Shown: positions 33,149 to 42,183 of the stretch, piece after piece
How positions within the stretch are numbered: position 1 is the first letter of the stretch
Layout: each line of letters begins with the position of its first letter
Assembly: GCF_030409225.1 (NCBI RefSeq)
Contig: NZ_JAUFPK010000007.1
Location: forward strand, 25,169 to 89,168
DNA: 64,000 bases
Direction of reading: 5' to 3'
Source of the DNA: Aquisalimonas lutea
GTDB lineage: Bacteria > Pseudomonadota > Gammaproteobacteria > Nitrococcales > Aquisalimonadaceae
Position numbers and translations under genes: made by a program
The notes under the pieces: model-generated
What the model was told of the DNA's origin: nothing
Seen by the model: the letters and a program-made list of their open reading frames with translations, nothing else
Databases searched by the model: none

Positions 33149-34393
33149 ATGAAACGACGCGACTTGTTGAAAGGCATGGCCATTGGTGGGGTGGCCGGGG
33201 CGTCCGGTCTGGGCGGATTCCCCGGGATCTGGGTGAAGGGCGGGACGGCGCTGGCGGCATCGGGGGATATCCCGGTGGGCGTGCTGTTCTCGCAGACAGG
33301 GGCCGTGGCCGTTGTCGAGAGCACCCTCCACGACGCCTGCATGATGGCCATCGAGGAGATCAACGACAGCGGCGGCATCCAGGGCCGCATGCTCAATCCC
33401 TACGTCGAGGATCCGGCCTCCGACCCGGCCACGTTCTCGGACCGGGCCAACCGGCTGGTGCGCCGCGACCGCGTGGTGTCCATCTTCGGCTCGTACACCT
33501 CGGCGAGCCGCCAGGCGGTGCTGCCGGTGGTGGAGGGGCAGAACAACCTCTACTGGTATCCCACCCTCTACGAGGGGCGCGAGTGCTCGCGCAACGTCAT
33601 GTACGGCGGGGCGGTGCCGAATCAGCAGCAGCAGGAGTTCGTGCCCTGGCTCAAGGAGAACTTCGGCGGGCGCTTCTACCTGCTCGGCAACGACTACGTT
33701 TACCCGCGGGAGGAGAACAACGTCTGCCGCAAGATCCTCGGTGACATCGGCGGCGAGGTCGTCAACGAGGAGTACGTGCCCATGGGGCACGACAGCTTCA
33801 GCTCCGTCATCAGCCGCATCCGCCGGGAGGAGCCGGACGTCATCTTCTGCACGCTGGTGGGCGACTCGGACGTGGCGTTCCAGCGCGAGTACCGCAGCGC
33901 CGGGCTGGACCCGGAGCGCATGCCCGTAGCGAGCCTGACGCGCTCGGAGGTCGAGGTCAGCGCCATCGGCGGTGACGCGGCGGCCGGGCACTTCTCGTCG
34001 GCCCCGTACTTCATGGGGCACGACTCGCCGGAGAACGAGCGCTTCGTCGAGGCCTACCTGCGCAGGTACGGCAGCGACAAGGTCACCCACTTCGTCAATG
34101 AGGCCGCCTATTTCCAGGTCTACCAGTTCAAGGCCGCGCTCGAGGCGCTCGGCGACGCCGAGGTGACGCCGGCCGCCATCCGGGACGCGGCCGTGGGCCT
34201 GCGCTTCCAGGCGCCGCAGGGGCAGGTCGAGATCGACGGCAACCTCCACACCCACCTCTGGCCCAAGATCGGGCAGTGGCAGTCGGACGGCCAGGCGAAG
34301 GTGCTGGTGGAGTCGTCCGAGCGCGTCGCCCCGGAGCCGTACTGGGCCTACGAGGGCCAGATCTGCACCGCGGAGGGACTCCAGCAGGCCTGA
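33149..34393 (+). CDS. Urea/short-chain amide ABC transporter substrate-binding protein (FmdD/UrtA/AmiC family)
   Basis: 414 residues. A twin-arginine-like export signal (MKRRDLLKGMAIGG) leads to a type I binding protein: VGVLFSQTGAVAVVESTL, LPVVEGQNNLYWYPTLYEG, GGAVPNQQQQEFVPWL. It is a paralogue of the AmiC sensor encoded 6 kb downstream but, unlike AmiC, has an export signal. It should capture short-chain aliphatic amides or urea in the periplasm for the Urt-like importer. GGAGGGG precedes the ATG. First gene after the attenuator, so its expression should depend on AmiR antitermination. Confidence 0.88.
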   Translation: MKRRDLLKGMAIGGVAGASGLGGFPGIWVKGGTALAASGDIPVGVLFSQTGAVAVVESTLHDACMMAIEEINDSGGIQGRMLNPYVEDPASDPATFSDRANRLVRRDRVVSIFGSYTSASRQAVLPVVEGQNNLYWYPTLYEGRECSRNVMYGGAVPNQQQQEFVPWLKENFGGRFYLLGNDYVYPREENNVCRKILGDIGGEVVNEEYVPMGHDSFSSVISRIRREEPDVIFCTLVGDSDVAFQREYRSAGLDPERMPVASLTRSEVEVSAIGGDAAAGHFSSAPYFMGHDSPENERFVEAYLRRYGSDKVTHFVNEAAYFQVYQFKAALEALGDAEVTPAAIRDAAVGLRFQAPQGQVEIDGNLHTHLWPKIGQWQSDGQAKVLVESSERVAPEPYWAYEGQICTAEGLQQA

Positions 34394-34485
34394 GCCCGCT
34401 GGCTGCTACTGACGAGCGGCGCCGGCGCCGGCAGGGATGCGGTGCCGGCAGCCGCCACCAAGGGTACGGTACCGGGGAGTAGGTC

Positions 34486-35355
34486 ATGGAGAGCTTGTTC
34501 AACGAGGCGTTCATCGGTCTCAGCCTCGCCTCGATTCTCCTGATGGTCGCGCTCGGGCTGGCGATCATCTACGGAACCATGGGCGTGATCAACCTGGCGC
34601 ACGGGCAGTTCGTCATGCTCGGCGCCTACGGCGCCTGGCTGCTGCAGACCACCTTCGGCCTGAGCCTGCTGGTCGCCATTCCGGTGGTGTTCGTGGTCGT
34701 CGCGCTCATCGGGCTCGGCATCGAGCGCACCATCGTGCACCGGCTCTACCGCCGGCCGCTGGACACCATTCTCGCCACCTGGGGCATCGGCATCGTCATC
34801 GAGCAGCTGGTGCGTGCCGGGTTCGGCTCGGACTCGCGCTACGTCGCCCGGCCGGCGTTCCTGGAGGACGGCTTCCTGTTTCTCGGCGCCTACGTCTCGT
34901 CGTACCGGCTGTTCATCATCCTGTTCTCGCTGGCGATGCTCGCAGCGACCTGGTACCTGCTGTTCCGTACCGAGTTCGGCACGAAGCTCCGCGCCGTCAT
35001 CCAGAACACCGAGATCTCGCGGTGCTACGGCATCAGCGCCAAGCGGGTGTACGCGTTGACGTTCGCCTACGGTGCCGGCCTGGCGGCCGTCGCCGGCGCC
35101 CTGGTGACACCGCTGGTGAGCGTCACGCCGACCATGGGCACCAGCTTCGTGGTCGATGCCTTCCTGGTGGTGATCGTCGGCGGCGTGGGCAGCGTGCTCG
35201 GCTCCGCGGCCTCGGCGCTCATGATCGGTGAGGCCTCCGCGTGGCTGTCGTTTCTGTCGTCGGAGACCACCGGCCGGATTCTCATTCTTCTCGGCGTGAT
35301 CGTGCTGATCCGGTTCCGGCCCCAGGGCCTGTTCCCGGACACGGTTCGGCGCTAG
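34486..35355 (+). CDS. urtB: Urea/amide ABC transporter permease (UrtB/LivH type)
   Basis: 289 residues, about eight helices. Landmarks: YGTMGVINLAHGQFVMLGAY at residues ~26-45, the GIERTIVHRLYRRPLDTILATWG segment that is strong in urea/amide permeases (residues ~76-98), and GGVGSVLGSAASALMIGE near the C-terminus. It is shorter than many UrtB proteins because it lacks their N-terminal extension. A 92-base gap separates it from the binding-protein gene; the second permease gene follows 10 bases later. Confidence 0.88.
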   Translation: MESLFNEAFIGLSLASILLMVALGLAIIYGTMGVINLAHGQFVMLGAYGAWLLQTTFGLSLLVAIPVVFVVVALIGLGIERTIVHRLYRRPLDTILATWGIGIVIEQLVRAGFGSDSRYVARPAFLEDGFLFLGAYVSSYRLFIILFSLAMLAATWYLLFRTEFGTKLRAVIQNTEISRCYGISAKRVYALTFAYGAGLAAVAGALVTPLVSVTPTMGTSFVVDAFLVVIVGGVGSVLGSAASALMIGEASAWLSFLSSETTGRILILLGVIVLIRFRPQGLFPDTVRR

Positions 35356-35365
35356 GGGGTAAGGC

Positions 35366-36496
35366 ATGAACAAGGGTTTTACCGTCGACTGTATCGGCTA
35401 CGCGCTGTTCGCCGCCTTCGTCCTGCTGCTGATGCCGTGGATGGTCGATTTCAGCGGCTACGAGCTCAACAGCTATGCGCGCTACCTCGCCCTGGGCGTT
35501 GTGGCGGCGGCCGTCGCCCTGTCGTGGGGGACGGCCGGGATCCTCAACCTCGGCCAGGCGCTCACGTTCGGCATCGGCTCCTACGTCATGGCCATGCATC
35601 TCAAGCTCAAGGCGAGCGCGTCCCAGCCGGGCGGCATGCCGGACTTCATGGTATGGACCAACGTCGAGAGCCTGCCGTGGTTCTGGGAGCCCTTCCGCTC
35701 GCTGCCCCTGACCCTCGCCGCCGGGGTCCTGGTGCCGGTGATCGTCGCCGGGCTGCTCGGCATGTTCATGTTCCGCGGCCGCATCACCGGCGTGTTCGTG
35801 GCCATCATCACGCTGTCGCTGATGCTCGCCGTGCAGCTGTGGATCATCAACGAGCAGGGCTGGACCGGCGGCGAGAACGGCATCACCAGCCTGGCGCCGC
35901 TGGAGCTGTTCGGCTGGAGCGTGGATACCTACTCGCTGCCGTTCTATTACCTGGCGGCCGGCTGCCTGCTCGCGGTCCTGGCCCTGGGGCTGGTGCTGAT
36001 CCGCAGCAAGGCCGGGCTGGTGCTGCGCGCCATCAAGGACGACGCCGCCCGCGTGCGCTTCTTCGGCTACGACGTCGCCCGCTACGAGACCATCGTCTTC
36101 TCCGCCTCCGCAGCCATGGCGGGGGTCGCGGGCATGCTGTACTGCCTGGTGCTGGAGTTCGCCTCGCCCACGTACATGGGCCTGTCGCTCAGCCTCGCCA
36201 TGGTGATCTGGGCCGCCGTGGGCGGCCGGGAGTCCATCGTGGCGGCGGCTCTGGGCGGCATCGGCGTCAACATGGCGGAGGGGCGGCTGTCGGATCTCTT
36301 TTTCGACCAGTGGACGCTGATGCTCGGCGTGATCTTCATCGCCGTGGTCCTGTTCCTGCCCCGGGGGTTGTACGGGCTGCTCGACGGCGCCCGGGAAATG
36401 CTCAGCGCACGCACGGGCGCGGTCCGCGAGAACGCGGCCGGGGCGGGCAAGGTCGTGCCGCCCACCGGCGTCGCCAGCGAGGGGAAGACAGACTGA
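35366..36496 (+). CDS. urtC: Urea/amide ABC transporter permease (UrtC/LivM type)
   Basis: 376 residues. Membrane helices from ~10 to ~330, with SWGTAGILNLGQALTFGIGS as the family motif, a long periplasmic loop after it (residues ~75-105), and the coupling segment IKDDAARVRFFGYDVARYE. The NLGQ in place of NLGHG/SFGHA and the loop are typical of UrtC. A hydrophilic tail (residues ~335-376) extends into the cytoplasm. Its stop codon overlaps the start of the ATPase gene (TGATG). Confidence 0.88.
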   Translation: MNKGFTVDCIGYALFAAFVLLLMPWMVDFSGYELNSYARYLALGVVAAAVALSWGTAGILNLGQALTFGIGSYVMAMHLKLKASASQPGGMPDFMVWTNVESLPWFWEPFRSLPLTLAAGVLVPVIVAGLLGMFMFRGRITGVFVAIITLSLMLAVQLWIINEQGWTGGENGITSLAPLELFGWSVDTYSLPFYYLAAGCLLAVLALGLVLIRSKAGLVLRAIKDDAARVRFFGYDVARYETIVFSASAAMAGVAGMLYCLVLEFASPTYMGLSLSLAMVIWAAVGGRESIVAAALGGIGVNMAEGRLSDLFFDQWTLMLGVIFIAVVLFLPRGLYGLLDGAREMLSARTGAVRENAAGAGKVVPPTGVASEGKTD

Positions 36497-37245
36497 TGGC
36501 TGCATTGATCCTGGAAGGCTTGACCGTGCGCTTCGGCGGCCTCGTGGCCGTCGACGGCCTGGACCTGCACGTGCGCGACGGGGAGCTGCGCTGCCTGCTG
36601 GGGCCGAACGGCGCCGGCAAGTCCACCACACTGGACCTGATCTGCGGCAAGACGCAGCCGACGTCCGGGCGCGTGCTCCTCGGCGATCGCGACATCACCG
36701 GCCTGCCGGAGTACCAGCGCGCCCGCGCCGGCGTCGGGCGCAAGTTCCAGACGCCGACGGTATTCCGGAGCCTGACCGTTCTCGAGAACCTGGAGATCGG
36801 GCGCTCGGCCCGGCCCGGCGTGCTCGACACGCTGCGGGTGTTCCGCACCCCCGTGCGCGGGCGCGTCCAGGACGTCCTGGAAATGGTCGGCCTGGCGGAC
36901 GCAATCCATACCCGGGCCGACAACCTCTCCCACGGCCAGACCCAGTGGCTGGAGATCGCCATGCTCCTGATGCAGGACTGCAAGGTCATTCTCATGGACG
37001 AGCCCACGGCGGGCATGACCGTCCAGGAGACTGCGCAGACCGCGGCGCTTTTCCGCCAGCTGCGCGGCGATCACACCATGATCGTGGTCGAGCACGACAT
37101 GACCTTTGTCCGCGACATCGCCGAGACCGTCACTGTGATGGACATGGGCAGCCTGCTGGCGGAGGGAAGCATCCGGGAGATCGAGTCCGATCCCGCCGTG
37201 CGCGAAGCCTACCTGGCCGATACGGGAGACGAAGCCCATGCTTGA
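36496..37245 (+). CDS. urtD: Urea/amide ABC transporter ATP-binding protein UrtD
   Basis: 249 residues. Walker A GPNGAGKSTTLD, Q-loop GRKFQTPTVFRSLTVLENLE, the UrtD-style signature NLSHGQTQWLEIAMLLMQD, Walker B VILMDEPTAGM and switch His VEHDMTF. The SHGQ-QWLEI signature separates UrtD from LivG. It starts on the last base of the permease stop codon and overlaps the next ATPase gene by 8 bases. Confidence 0.9.
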   Translation: MAALILEGLTVRFGGLVAVDGLDLHVRDGELRCLLGPNGAGKSTTLDLICGKTQPTSGRVLLGDRDITGLPEYQRARAGVGRKFQTPTVFRSLTVLENLEIGRSARPGVLDTLRVFRTPVRGRVQDVLEMVGLADAIHTRADNLSHGQTQWLEIAMLLMQDCKVILMDEPTAGMTVQETAQTAALFRQLRGDHTMIVVEHDMTFVRDIAETVTVMDMGSLLAEGSIREIESDPAVREAYLADTGDEAHA

Positions 37246-37933
37246 GGCGCGCGAGCTGTATTCCTACTACGGCAAGAGCCCGATCCTCCAGGACGTCGAT
37301 TTCCGCGTCGAGGAGGGCGGCTTTCTCGGCATCGTCGGCCGCAATGGCGTGGGCAAGACCACGCTGCTGCGCACCATCATGGGCCTGACCGACCGCGCCC
37401 GCGGCGTGATGTCCTTCGCCGGGGCCGACCTGCTCGGGCTGAGCACACCCCGGAGAGCCGCCGCGGGCATCGCCTACATTCCCCAGGGCCGGGAGATCAT
37501 CCCGCGGTTCACCGTGCGCGAGAACCTGATCATGGGCACGTTCCCGCGCAGGGACGGCGCCCGGAGGATCCCGGAGCACATCTTCGAACTCTTTCCCATT
37601 CTGGCGGAGTTCATCAACCGCCGCGGCGGCGACCTCTCCGGGGGGCAGCAACAGCAGCTCGCCATCGGGCGCGCCCTGGCCATGGAGCCCCGGGTGCTGC
37701 TGCTGGACGAGCCCACCGAGGGCATCCAGCCGAACATCGTGCAGCAGCTGGAGGACGTCATGCGCCGGCTCAACCGGGAGCTCGGGCTGACCATCGTCCT
37801 CGTCGAGCAGAACACGCGCTTCATTCGCCAGGCCGCGGACGCCTTCGTCCTGCTGGACAAGGGCCGGGTGGCCCTGCGCGGCCGCGGCGACGAGCTGACC
37901 AGTGAGGTAGTCGACCGGTATCTCGCCATCTAG
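37238..37933 (+). CDS. urtE: Urea/amide ABC transporter ATP-binding protein UrtE
   Basis: 231 residues. Walker [14 protein letters not shown]-loop [18 protein letters not shown], signature [17 protein letters not shown], Walker [18 protein letters not shown]. The [12 protein letters not shown] segment is a UrtE hallmark. Together with UrtD it powers amide or urea import. The amiE gene follows after 74 bases that contain its own strong ribosome-binding site. Confidence 0.9.
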   Translation: MLEARELYSYYGKSPILQDVDFRVEEGGFLGIVGRNGVGKTTLLRTIMGLTDRARGVMSFAGADLLGLSTPRRAAAGIAYIPQGREIIPRFTVRENLIMGTFPRRDGARRIPEHIFELFPILAEFINRRGGDLSGGQQQQLAIGRALAMEPRVLLLDEPTEGIQPNIVQQLEDVMRRLNRELGLTIVLVEQNTRFIRQAADAFVLLDKGRVALRGRGDELTSEVVDRYLAI

Positions 37934-38007
37934 GCGCGATTCGATCGGGCCGTATCCGGGGGCTGGCCTTCCCGTGTATTTCGCACAACGAGCAGGAGGA
38001 AAGCGAA

Positions 38008-39054
38008 ATGCGACATGGTGATATTTCGAGCAGTAACGACACCGTCGGCGTCGCCGTGGTGAACTACAAGATGCCGCGGCTGCATACCAAGGCCGAGGTC
38101 CTGGACAACGCGCAGAACATCGCCGACATGATCGTCGGCATGAAGAAGGGGCTGCCCGGGATGGACCTGGTGATCTTCCCCGAGTACAGCACCCACGGGA
38201 TCATGTACGACCCGGACGAGATGATGGCGACGGCGTCGACCGTCCCGGGCGAGGAAACCGAGATCTTCGCCAGGGCCTGTCGTCAGGCGAACACCTGGGG
38301 GGTGTTCTCGCTCACGGGCGAGCGCCACGAGGACCACCCCAGCAAGAACCCCTACAATACCCTCATCCTCATGAACAACCACGGGGAGATCGTCCAGAAG
38401 TACCGCAAGGTCATTCCCTGGTGCCCCATCGAGGGCTGGTACCCGGGCGGGCAGACGTTCGTCAGCGAGGGCCCGAAGGGCATGAAGGTCAGCCTGATCA
38501 TCTGCGACGACGGCAACTACCCCGAGATCTGGCGCGACTGCGCCATGAAGGGTGCCGAGCTCATCGTCCGCTGCCAGGGCTACATGTACCCGGCCAAGGA
38601 CCAGCAGGTGATGATGGCGAAGACCATGGCCTGGGCCAACAACTCCTACGTGGCGGTGGCCAACGCCAGCGGTTTCGACGGCGTCTACAGCTACTTCGGC
38701 CACTCGGCGGTGATCGGCTTCGACGGCCGCACCCTGGGTGAGTGCGGTGAGGAGGAGATGGGCATCCAGTACGGCCAGCTGTCCATCTCCCAGATCCGCG
38801 ACGCCCGGGAGAACGACCAGTCCCAGAACCACCTGTTCAAGCTGCTGCACCGGGGCTATACCGGCATGCATGCCTCGGGCGATGGCGACAAGGGCATGGC
38901 GGAGTGCCCGTTCGAGTTCTACAAGACCTGGGTTACCGAGGCGCAGAAGGCCCAGGAGAACGTCGAGCGGATCACCCGCTCCACCGCCGGGACGGCGCAG
39001 TGCCCGGTGGGCAGCGTGCCGTACAAGGCGAAGGAGACCGAGGCCGGCCGCTAG
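38008..39054 (+). CDS. amiE: Aliphatic amidase AmiE
   Basis: 348 residues, two more than P. aeruginosa AmiE and nearly collinear with it as I remember that sequence. The nitrilase-family triad falls at the reference positions: E59 (VIFPEYS), K134 (KYRKVIP) and C166 (LIICDDGN). It hydrolyses acetamide, propionamide and similar short amides to the acid and ammonia in the cytoplasm, usually as a hexamer. A strong AGGAGGAAAG precedes the ATG. It lies after the importer genes and before amiB. It is followed by stable hairpins (39071-39141) that may raise its mRNA level relative to the genes behind it. Confidence 0.97.
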   Translation: MRHGDISSSNDTVGVAVVNYKMPRLHTKAEVLDNAQNIADMIVGMKKGLPGMDLVIFPEYSTHGIMYDPDEMMATASTVPGEETEIFARACRQANTWGVFSLTGERHEDHPSKNPYNTLILMNNHGEIVQKYRKVIPWCPIEGWYPGGQTFVSEGPKGMKVSLIICDDGNYPEIWRDCAMKGAELIVRCQGYMYPAKDQQVMMAKTMAWANNSYVAVANASGFDGVYSYFGHSAVIGFDGRTLGECGEEEMGIQYGQLSISQIRDARENDQSQNHLFKLLHRGYTGMHASGDGDKGMAECPFEFYKTWVTEAQKAQENVERITRSTAGTAQCPVGSVPYKAKETEAGR

Positions 39055-39070
39055 GCGCCGGATGCGGATA

Positions 39071-39141
39071 CCCGTCTCGCCCGGCATGCCGGGCGAGACG
39101 GGGCGCCGCTTCGATCTGCAGCATTCCCGGGCGAGCCGGGA
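39071..39141 (+). terminator. Two hairpins between amiE and amiB
   Basis: The first (39071-39102) is a perfect 16+16 palindrome with arms CCCGTCTCGCCCGGCA and TGCCGGGCGAGACGGG. The second (39125-39141) pairs TCCCGG with CCGGGA over a 5-base loop. Neither has a T-tract. They could act as a partial terminator or an RNA-processing and stability element separating high amiE expression from the regulatory genes. Confidence 0.6.
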
Positions 39142-39164
39142 CCTGGCACGTACAGGGAGCACTG

Positions 39165-40280
39165 ATGCCATTCATCAACGACATGCTCGACTCCGTCGAG
39201 CGCGACAACGCCGACCGGGAAGCGCTTGCCGCCGAGAGCCGGTCCGGCGTCGCGGCGCCCGCGGGGGACGGCAATGACGCGCTGCGGTCCCGGTATCGCT
39301 TCGACGTGGACGCCGTCATGGCCACGGTGCGCCACGAGGTGCGCGGGCAGCCCCAGGCGCTGGACGCCATCGAGCGCATGCTCAAGGTGGTGCGCGCCGA
39401 TATCGCCGACCCGCGCCGGCCGCCGTTCACGGCCCTGTTCCTCGGGCCCACCGGTGTCGGCAAGACGGAGACGGTGCGCGCCCTGGCCCGGGGCCTCTAC
39501 GGCGACGCCGACGCCATCTGCCGCGTGGACATGAACACGCTGTCCCAGGAGCACTACGCGGCGGCGCTCACGGGGGCGCCGCCCGGCTATGTCGGCGCCA
39601 AGGAGGGCAAGACCATTCTCGACCAGGAGCGGCTGGAGGGGCGCCGCGGCCGGCCCGGGATCGTGCTCTTCGACGAGCTCGAGAAGGCGAGCCCCGAGGT
39701 CGTCCAGGCGCTTCTGAACGTGTTCGACAACGGCCAGCTCACCGTGGCGTCGGGGGAGCGGACCTACAGCTTCCGCAACGCGCTGGTGTTCATGACCAGC
39801 AATCTGGGCGCCCGCGAGATCCAGCGCCGGGAGCAGGCGGCGCAGTCCGGCTGGCGGCGGTTCCTGCCGGGGGCCCGGGCCGCTGCCACGGCGGGCCTGC
39901 AGAGCATGCTGCGGGACCGGCTCAACGAGGCGTTCTCGCCGGAGTTCGTCAATCGCATCGACAACGTCACCGTTTTCAACTGGATCGAGCGGGACCTGGT
40001 CGAGGACCTCGTCGACCTGGAGATCGATCGCCTCAACCGGCGCCTGCACAAGCACGGCTGCCGGCTGCAGCTCACCGCGGACACGCGGCGCTACCTGGCG
40101 ACTGTCGGCTTCGACCGGCAGTACGGCGCCCGGGCGCTGCGACGCACCGTGCGCGCGGAGATCGAGGTGCCGTTCGCCGAGTACCTGCTGAGCTCCTTCG
40201 CCGATGACGGCGCCGCGGGCGAGCGGGTCTACGACGCGCAGCGCCGGGGTGGCAGTATACGTTTCGTCCGGCAGGGATAG
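39165..40280 (+). CDS. amiB: AmiB, AAA+ ATPase of the amidase operon
   Basis: 371 residues, the size of P. aeruginosa AmiB. A single Clp-type AAA+ module: Walker A GPTGVGKTET at ~residue 92, the pore-like loop GAPPGYVGAKEGKT, Walker B GIVLFDELEKA, sensor 1 MTSNLGARE, and the C-terminal D2-small domain (FDRQYGARALRRTV with sensor 2 Arg). It has no ClpP-binding loop that I can recognise and no N-terminal zinc domain. In P. aeruginosa AmiB is proposed to energise amide uptake with AmiS; here AmiS is absent, so it may act as a chaperone. The ATG has GGGAG six bases upstream. Confidence 0.92.
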   Translation: MPFINDMLDSVERDNADREALAAESRSGVAAPAGDGNDALRSRYRFDVDAVMATVRHEVRGQPQALDAIERMLKVVRADIADPRRPPFTALFLGPTGVGKTETVRALARGLYGDADAICRVDMNTLSQEHYAAALTGAPPGYVGAKEGKTILDQERLEGRRGRPGIVLFDELEKASPEVVQALLNVFDNGQLTVASGERTYSFRNALVFMTSNLGAREIQRREQAAQSGWRRFLPGARAAATAGLQSMLRDRLNEAFSPEFVNRIDNVTVFNWIERDLVEDLVDLEIDRLNRRLHKHGCRLQLTADTRRYLATVGFDRQYGARALRRTVRAEIEVPFAEYLLSSFADDGAAGERVYDAQRRGGSIRFVRQG

Positions 40281-40339
40281 ACTTCGGTGCCGGCGGGTCC
40301 GGCAACGAGCAAACGATATAAGGAGGCTGCGGAAGCATC

Positions 40340-41497
40340 ATGGCGAAACCGACTGTCGATCGACCCTGGACCGTGGGTGTCCTGTTCTCCCAGACCGGGG
40401 TCACCGCCATTATCGAGCAGTCACAGCTCAACGGTGCGCTGCTGGCGATCGACGAGATCAATGAGGCGGGAGGCATCGAGGGGCGCCCCATCGAGCCGGT
40501 GATCCTGGACCCGCGCTCGGATCCGCAGCGCTACCGCGAGCTCGCCGAGGAGCTGCTGGCGGGAGAGGACATCAACGTCCTGTTCGGGTGCTACATGTCG
40601 TCGTCGCGCAAGGAGGTGCTGCCGGTGGTGGAGCGGCAGAACGCCTTCCTTTTCTACCCGACGCTGTATGAAGGCTTCGAGTACTCGCCCAATGTCATCT
40701 ACGGCGGTGCCGCGCCGAACCAGAACAGCCTGCCGCTGGCGAGCTATCTCATGGAGAACTACGGCGGACGGTTCTATTTCGTCGGCTCGGACTACATCTA
40801 TCCGCGGGAGTCGAACCGCGTGATGCGCAATATCGTCCGCCAGGGCGGGGGGGAGGTGGTCGCCGAGGAGTATGTCGACCTCCAGGCCGGCCCCAAGGAC
40901 TTCCAGTGGATTCTCGAGGACATCGAGCGGCGCGCGCCCGATGTCATCTTCTCCACGGTGGTGGGCACCGGCACCGTGAATTTCTACCGCGCGTACCACG
41001 AGAGCGGGGGCGACGGTCGCGTCCGCCCGATCGCGAGCCTCACCACGAACGAGGCCGAGGTCGCCGCCATGGGGGCCGCCGCCGCGGCCGGCCACATCAC
41101 CGCGGCCCCCTATTTCCGGAGGCTCGACACCGAGGCCAACGCGTCCTTCCTGCGGCGCTACCACGCCCGCTTCGGCGAGACCGATACCGTAACCAGCTGC
41201 TGCGAGGCCGCGTACTTCCAGGTCCACCTGTTCGCCAACGCCCTGCGTCTCACCGGGACGACCAGCGCGGACCCGCTGCGCCGCGTCCTGCGCGGCGCCG
41301 AGTTCGAGGCGCCGCAGGGGCGGGTGAAGATCGACCCCGACAACAACCATACCTACCTGCAGTCCCGCATTGCGCGGGTCGACGAGGAGGGGGAATATGT
41401 CGTCGAGCGCGAGGCCACCCGTCCGATCAAGCCTGACCCCTATCTCGCCGTCCCGGCCCTGAACGACTGGGCGAACGTGCCGATCCGGAAGGAATGA
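40340..41497 (+). CDS. amiC: AmiC, cytoplasmic amide sensor and negative regulator
   Basis: 385 residues, the same length as P. aeruginosa AmiC. A type I binding-protein fold without any export signal: VGVLFSQTGVTAIIEQSQL, VLPVVERQNAFLFYPTLYEG, VGSDYIYPRESNRVMR, IFSTVVGTGTVNFYRA, and a C-terminal PIKPDPY motif shared with the Pseudomonas protein. Amide-free AmiC binds AmiR and holds it inactive; acetamide releases AmiR. It overlaps amiR by 4 bases. It is a paralogue of the exported binding protein at 33149-34393. Confidence 0.96.
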   Translation: MAKPTVDRPWTVGVLFSQTGVTAIIEQSQLNGALLAIDEINEAGGIEGRPIEPVILDPRSDPQRYRELAEELLAGEDINVLFGCYMSSSRKEVLPVVERQNAFLFYPTLYEGFEYSPNVIYGGAAPNQNSLPLASYLMENYGGRFYFVGSDYIYPRESNRVMRNIVRQGGGEVVAEEYVDLQAGPKDFQWILEDIERRAPDVIFSTVVGTGTVNFYRAYHESGGDGRVRPIASLTTNEAEVAAMGAAAAAGHITAAPYFRRLDTEANASFLRRYHARFGETDTVTSCCEAAYFQVHLFANALRLTGTTSADPLRRVLRGAEFEAPQGRVKIDPDNNHTYLQSRIARVDEEGEYVVEREATRPIKPDPYLAVPALNDWANVPIRKE

Positions 41498-42144
41498 TGG
41501 ACAACGAGGACATCATACAAAAGCTGCGTGGGCTCAACGTCCTCGTCCTGCACCCCCGGGACGGGGATGCCGAGGAGCTCATGCAGCAGCTCAACCGGAT
41601 CGGCTGCCGGACCCAGGCGGTCTGGCCGCCGCCGCGGGTGGCCACCGAGAAGGTCGATATCGCCTTCGTCGAGGTGCGCGAGAAGCCCTCGCAGGTCATC
41701 GGCGATTTCCTCGGCCTGACCAGTGAGCGGCCCACCCTCATCGGGCTGGCCGGCTACGAGAGCCCCTCCGTGCTGCAGAACCTCATCGACCTGCAGGTGG
41801 ACGGCGTTCTGCCGAAGCCGGTGCGCCCCTACGGCGTGCTCAGCAGCATCGTCATCGCCCGGCGCGTCTGGCAGGAGGGGCGGGCGAACCAGAAGCTGAT
41901 CGCTAAACTCAAGAGCAAGGTCGAGAACAGCCAGAAGCTCAACGAGGCAAAGATGGTCCTCATGCGCCTGCACGGCATCGACGAGGATCGCGCCTACCGC
42001 GCGATCCGCCAGCAGGCCATGGCGCTGCGCAAGACGGTCACGGAAGTGGCGCAGTCCATCATCGAATCCAACGCCCTGCTGCACAACGTCGTCATGGACA
42101 GCCAGTCCGACGGCGATGATTCCCGGAGCGCGGATTCGGGATGA
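41494..42144 (+). CDS. amiR: AmiR, ANTAR-domain transcription antiterminator
   Basis: 216 residues, some 20 longer than P. aeruginosa AmiR because of the acidic C-terminal tail. The N-terminal half is a pseudo-receiver: the phospho-acceptor site reads IAFVEVRE, so Asp is replaced and phosphorylation is not expected. A coiled-coil linker (LIAKLKSKVENSQKLNEAK) precedes the ANTAR domain (MVLMRLHGIDEDRAYRAIRQ, then AMALRKTVTEVAQSI), which binds RNA. Its target should be the two-hexaloop leader at 32990-33043. The start overlaps amiC by 4 bases, as needed for AmiC-AmiR complex assembly. Confidence 0.96.
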   Translation: MMDNEDIIQKLRGLNVLVLHPRDGDAEELMQQLNRIGCRTQAVWPPPRVATEKVDIAFVEVREKPSQVIGDFLGLTSERPTLIGLAGYESPSVLQNLIDLQVDGVLPKPVRPYGVLSSIVIARRVWQEGRANQKLIAKLKSKVENSQKLNEAKMVLMRLHGIDEDRAYRAIRQQAMALRKTVTEVAQSIIESNALLHNVVMDSQSDGDDSRSADSG

Positions 42145-42183
42145 TGCAGCAGGAGCGCCCTCAGGCCCGGGAGGAGTGTCGCC

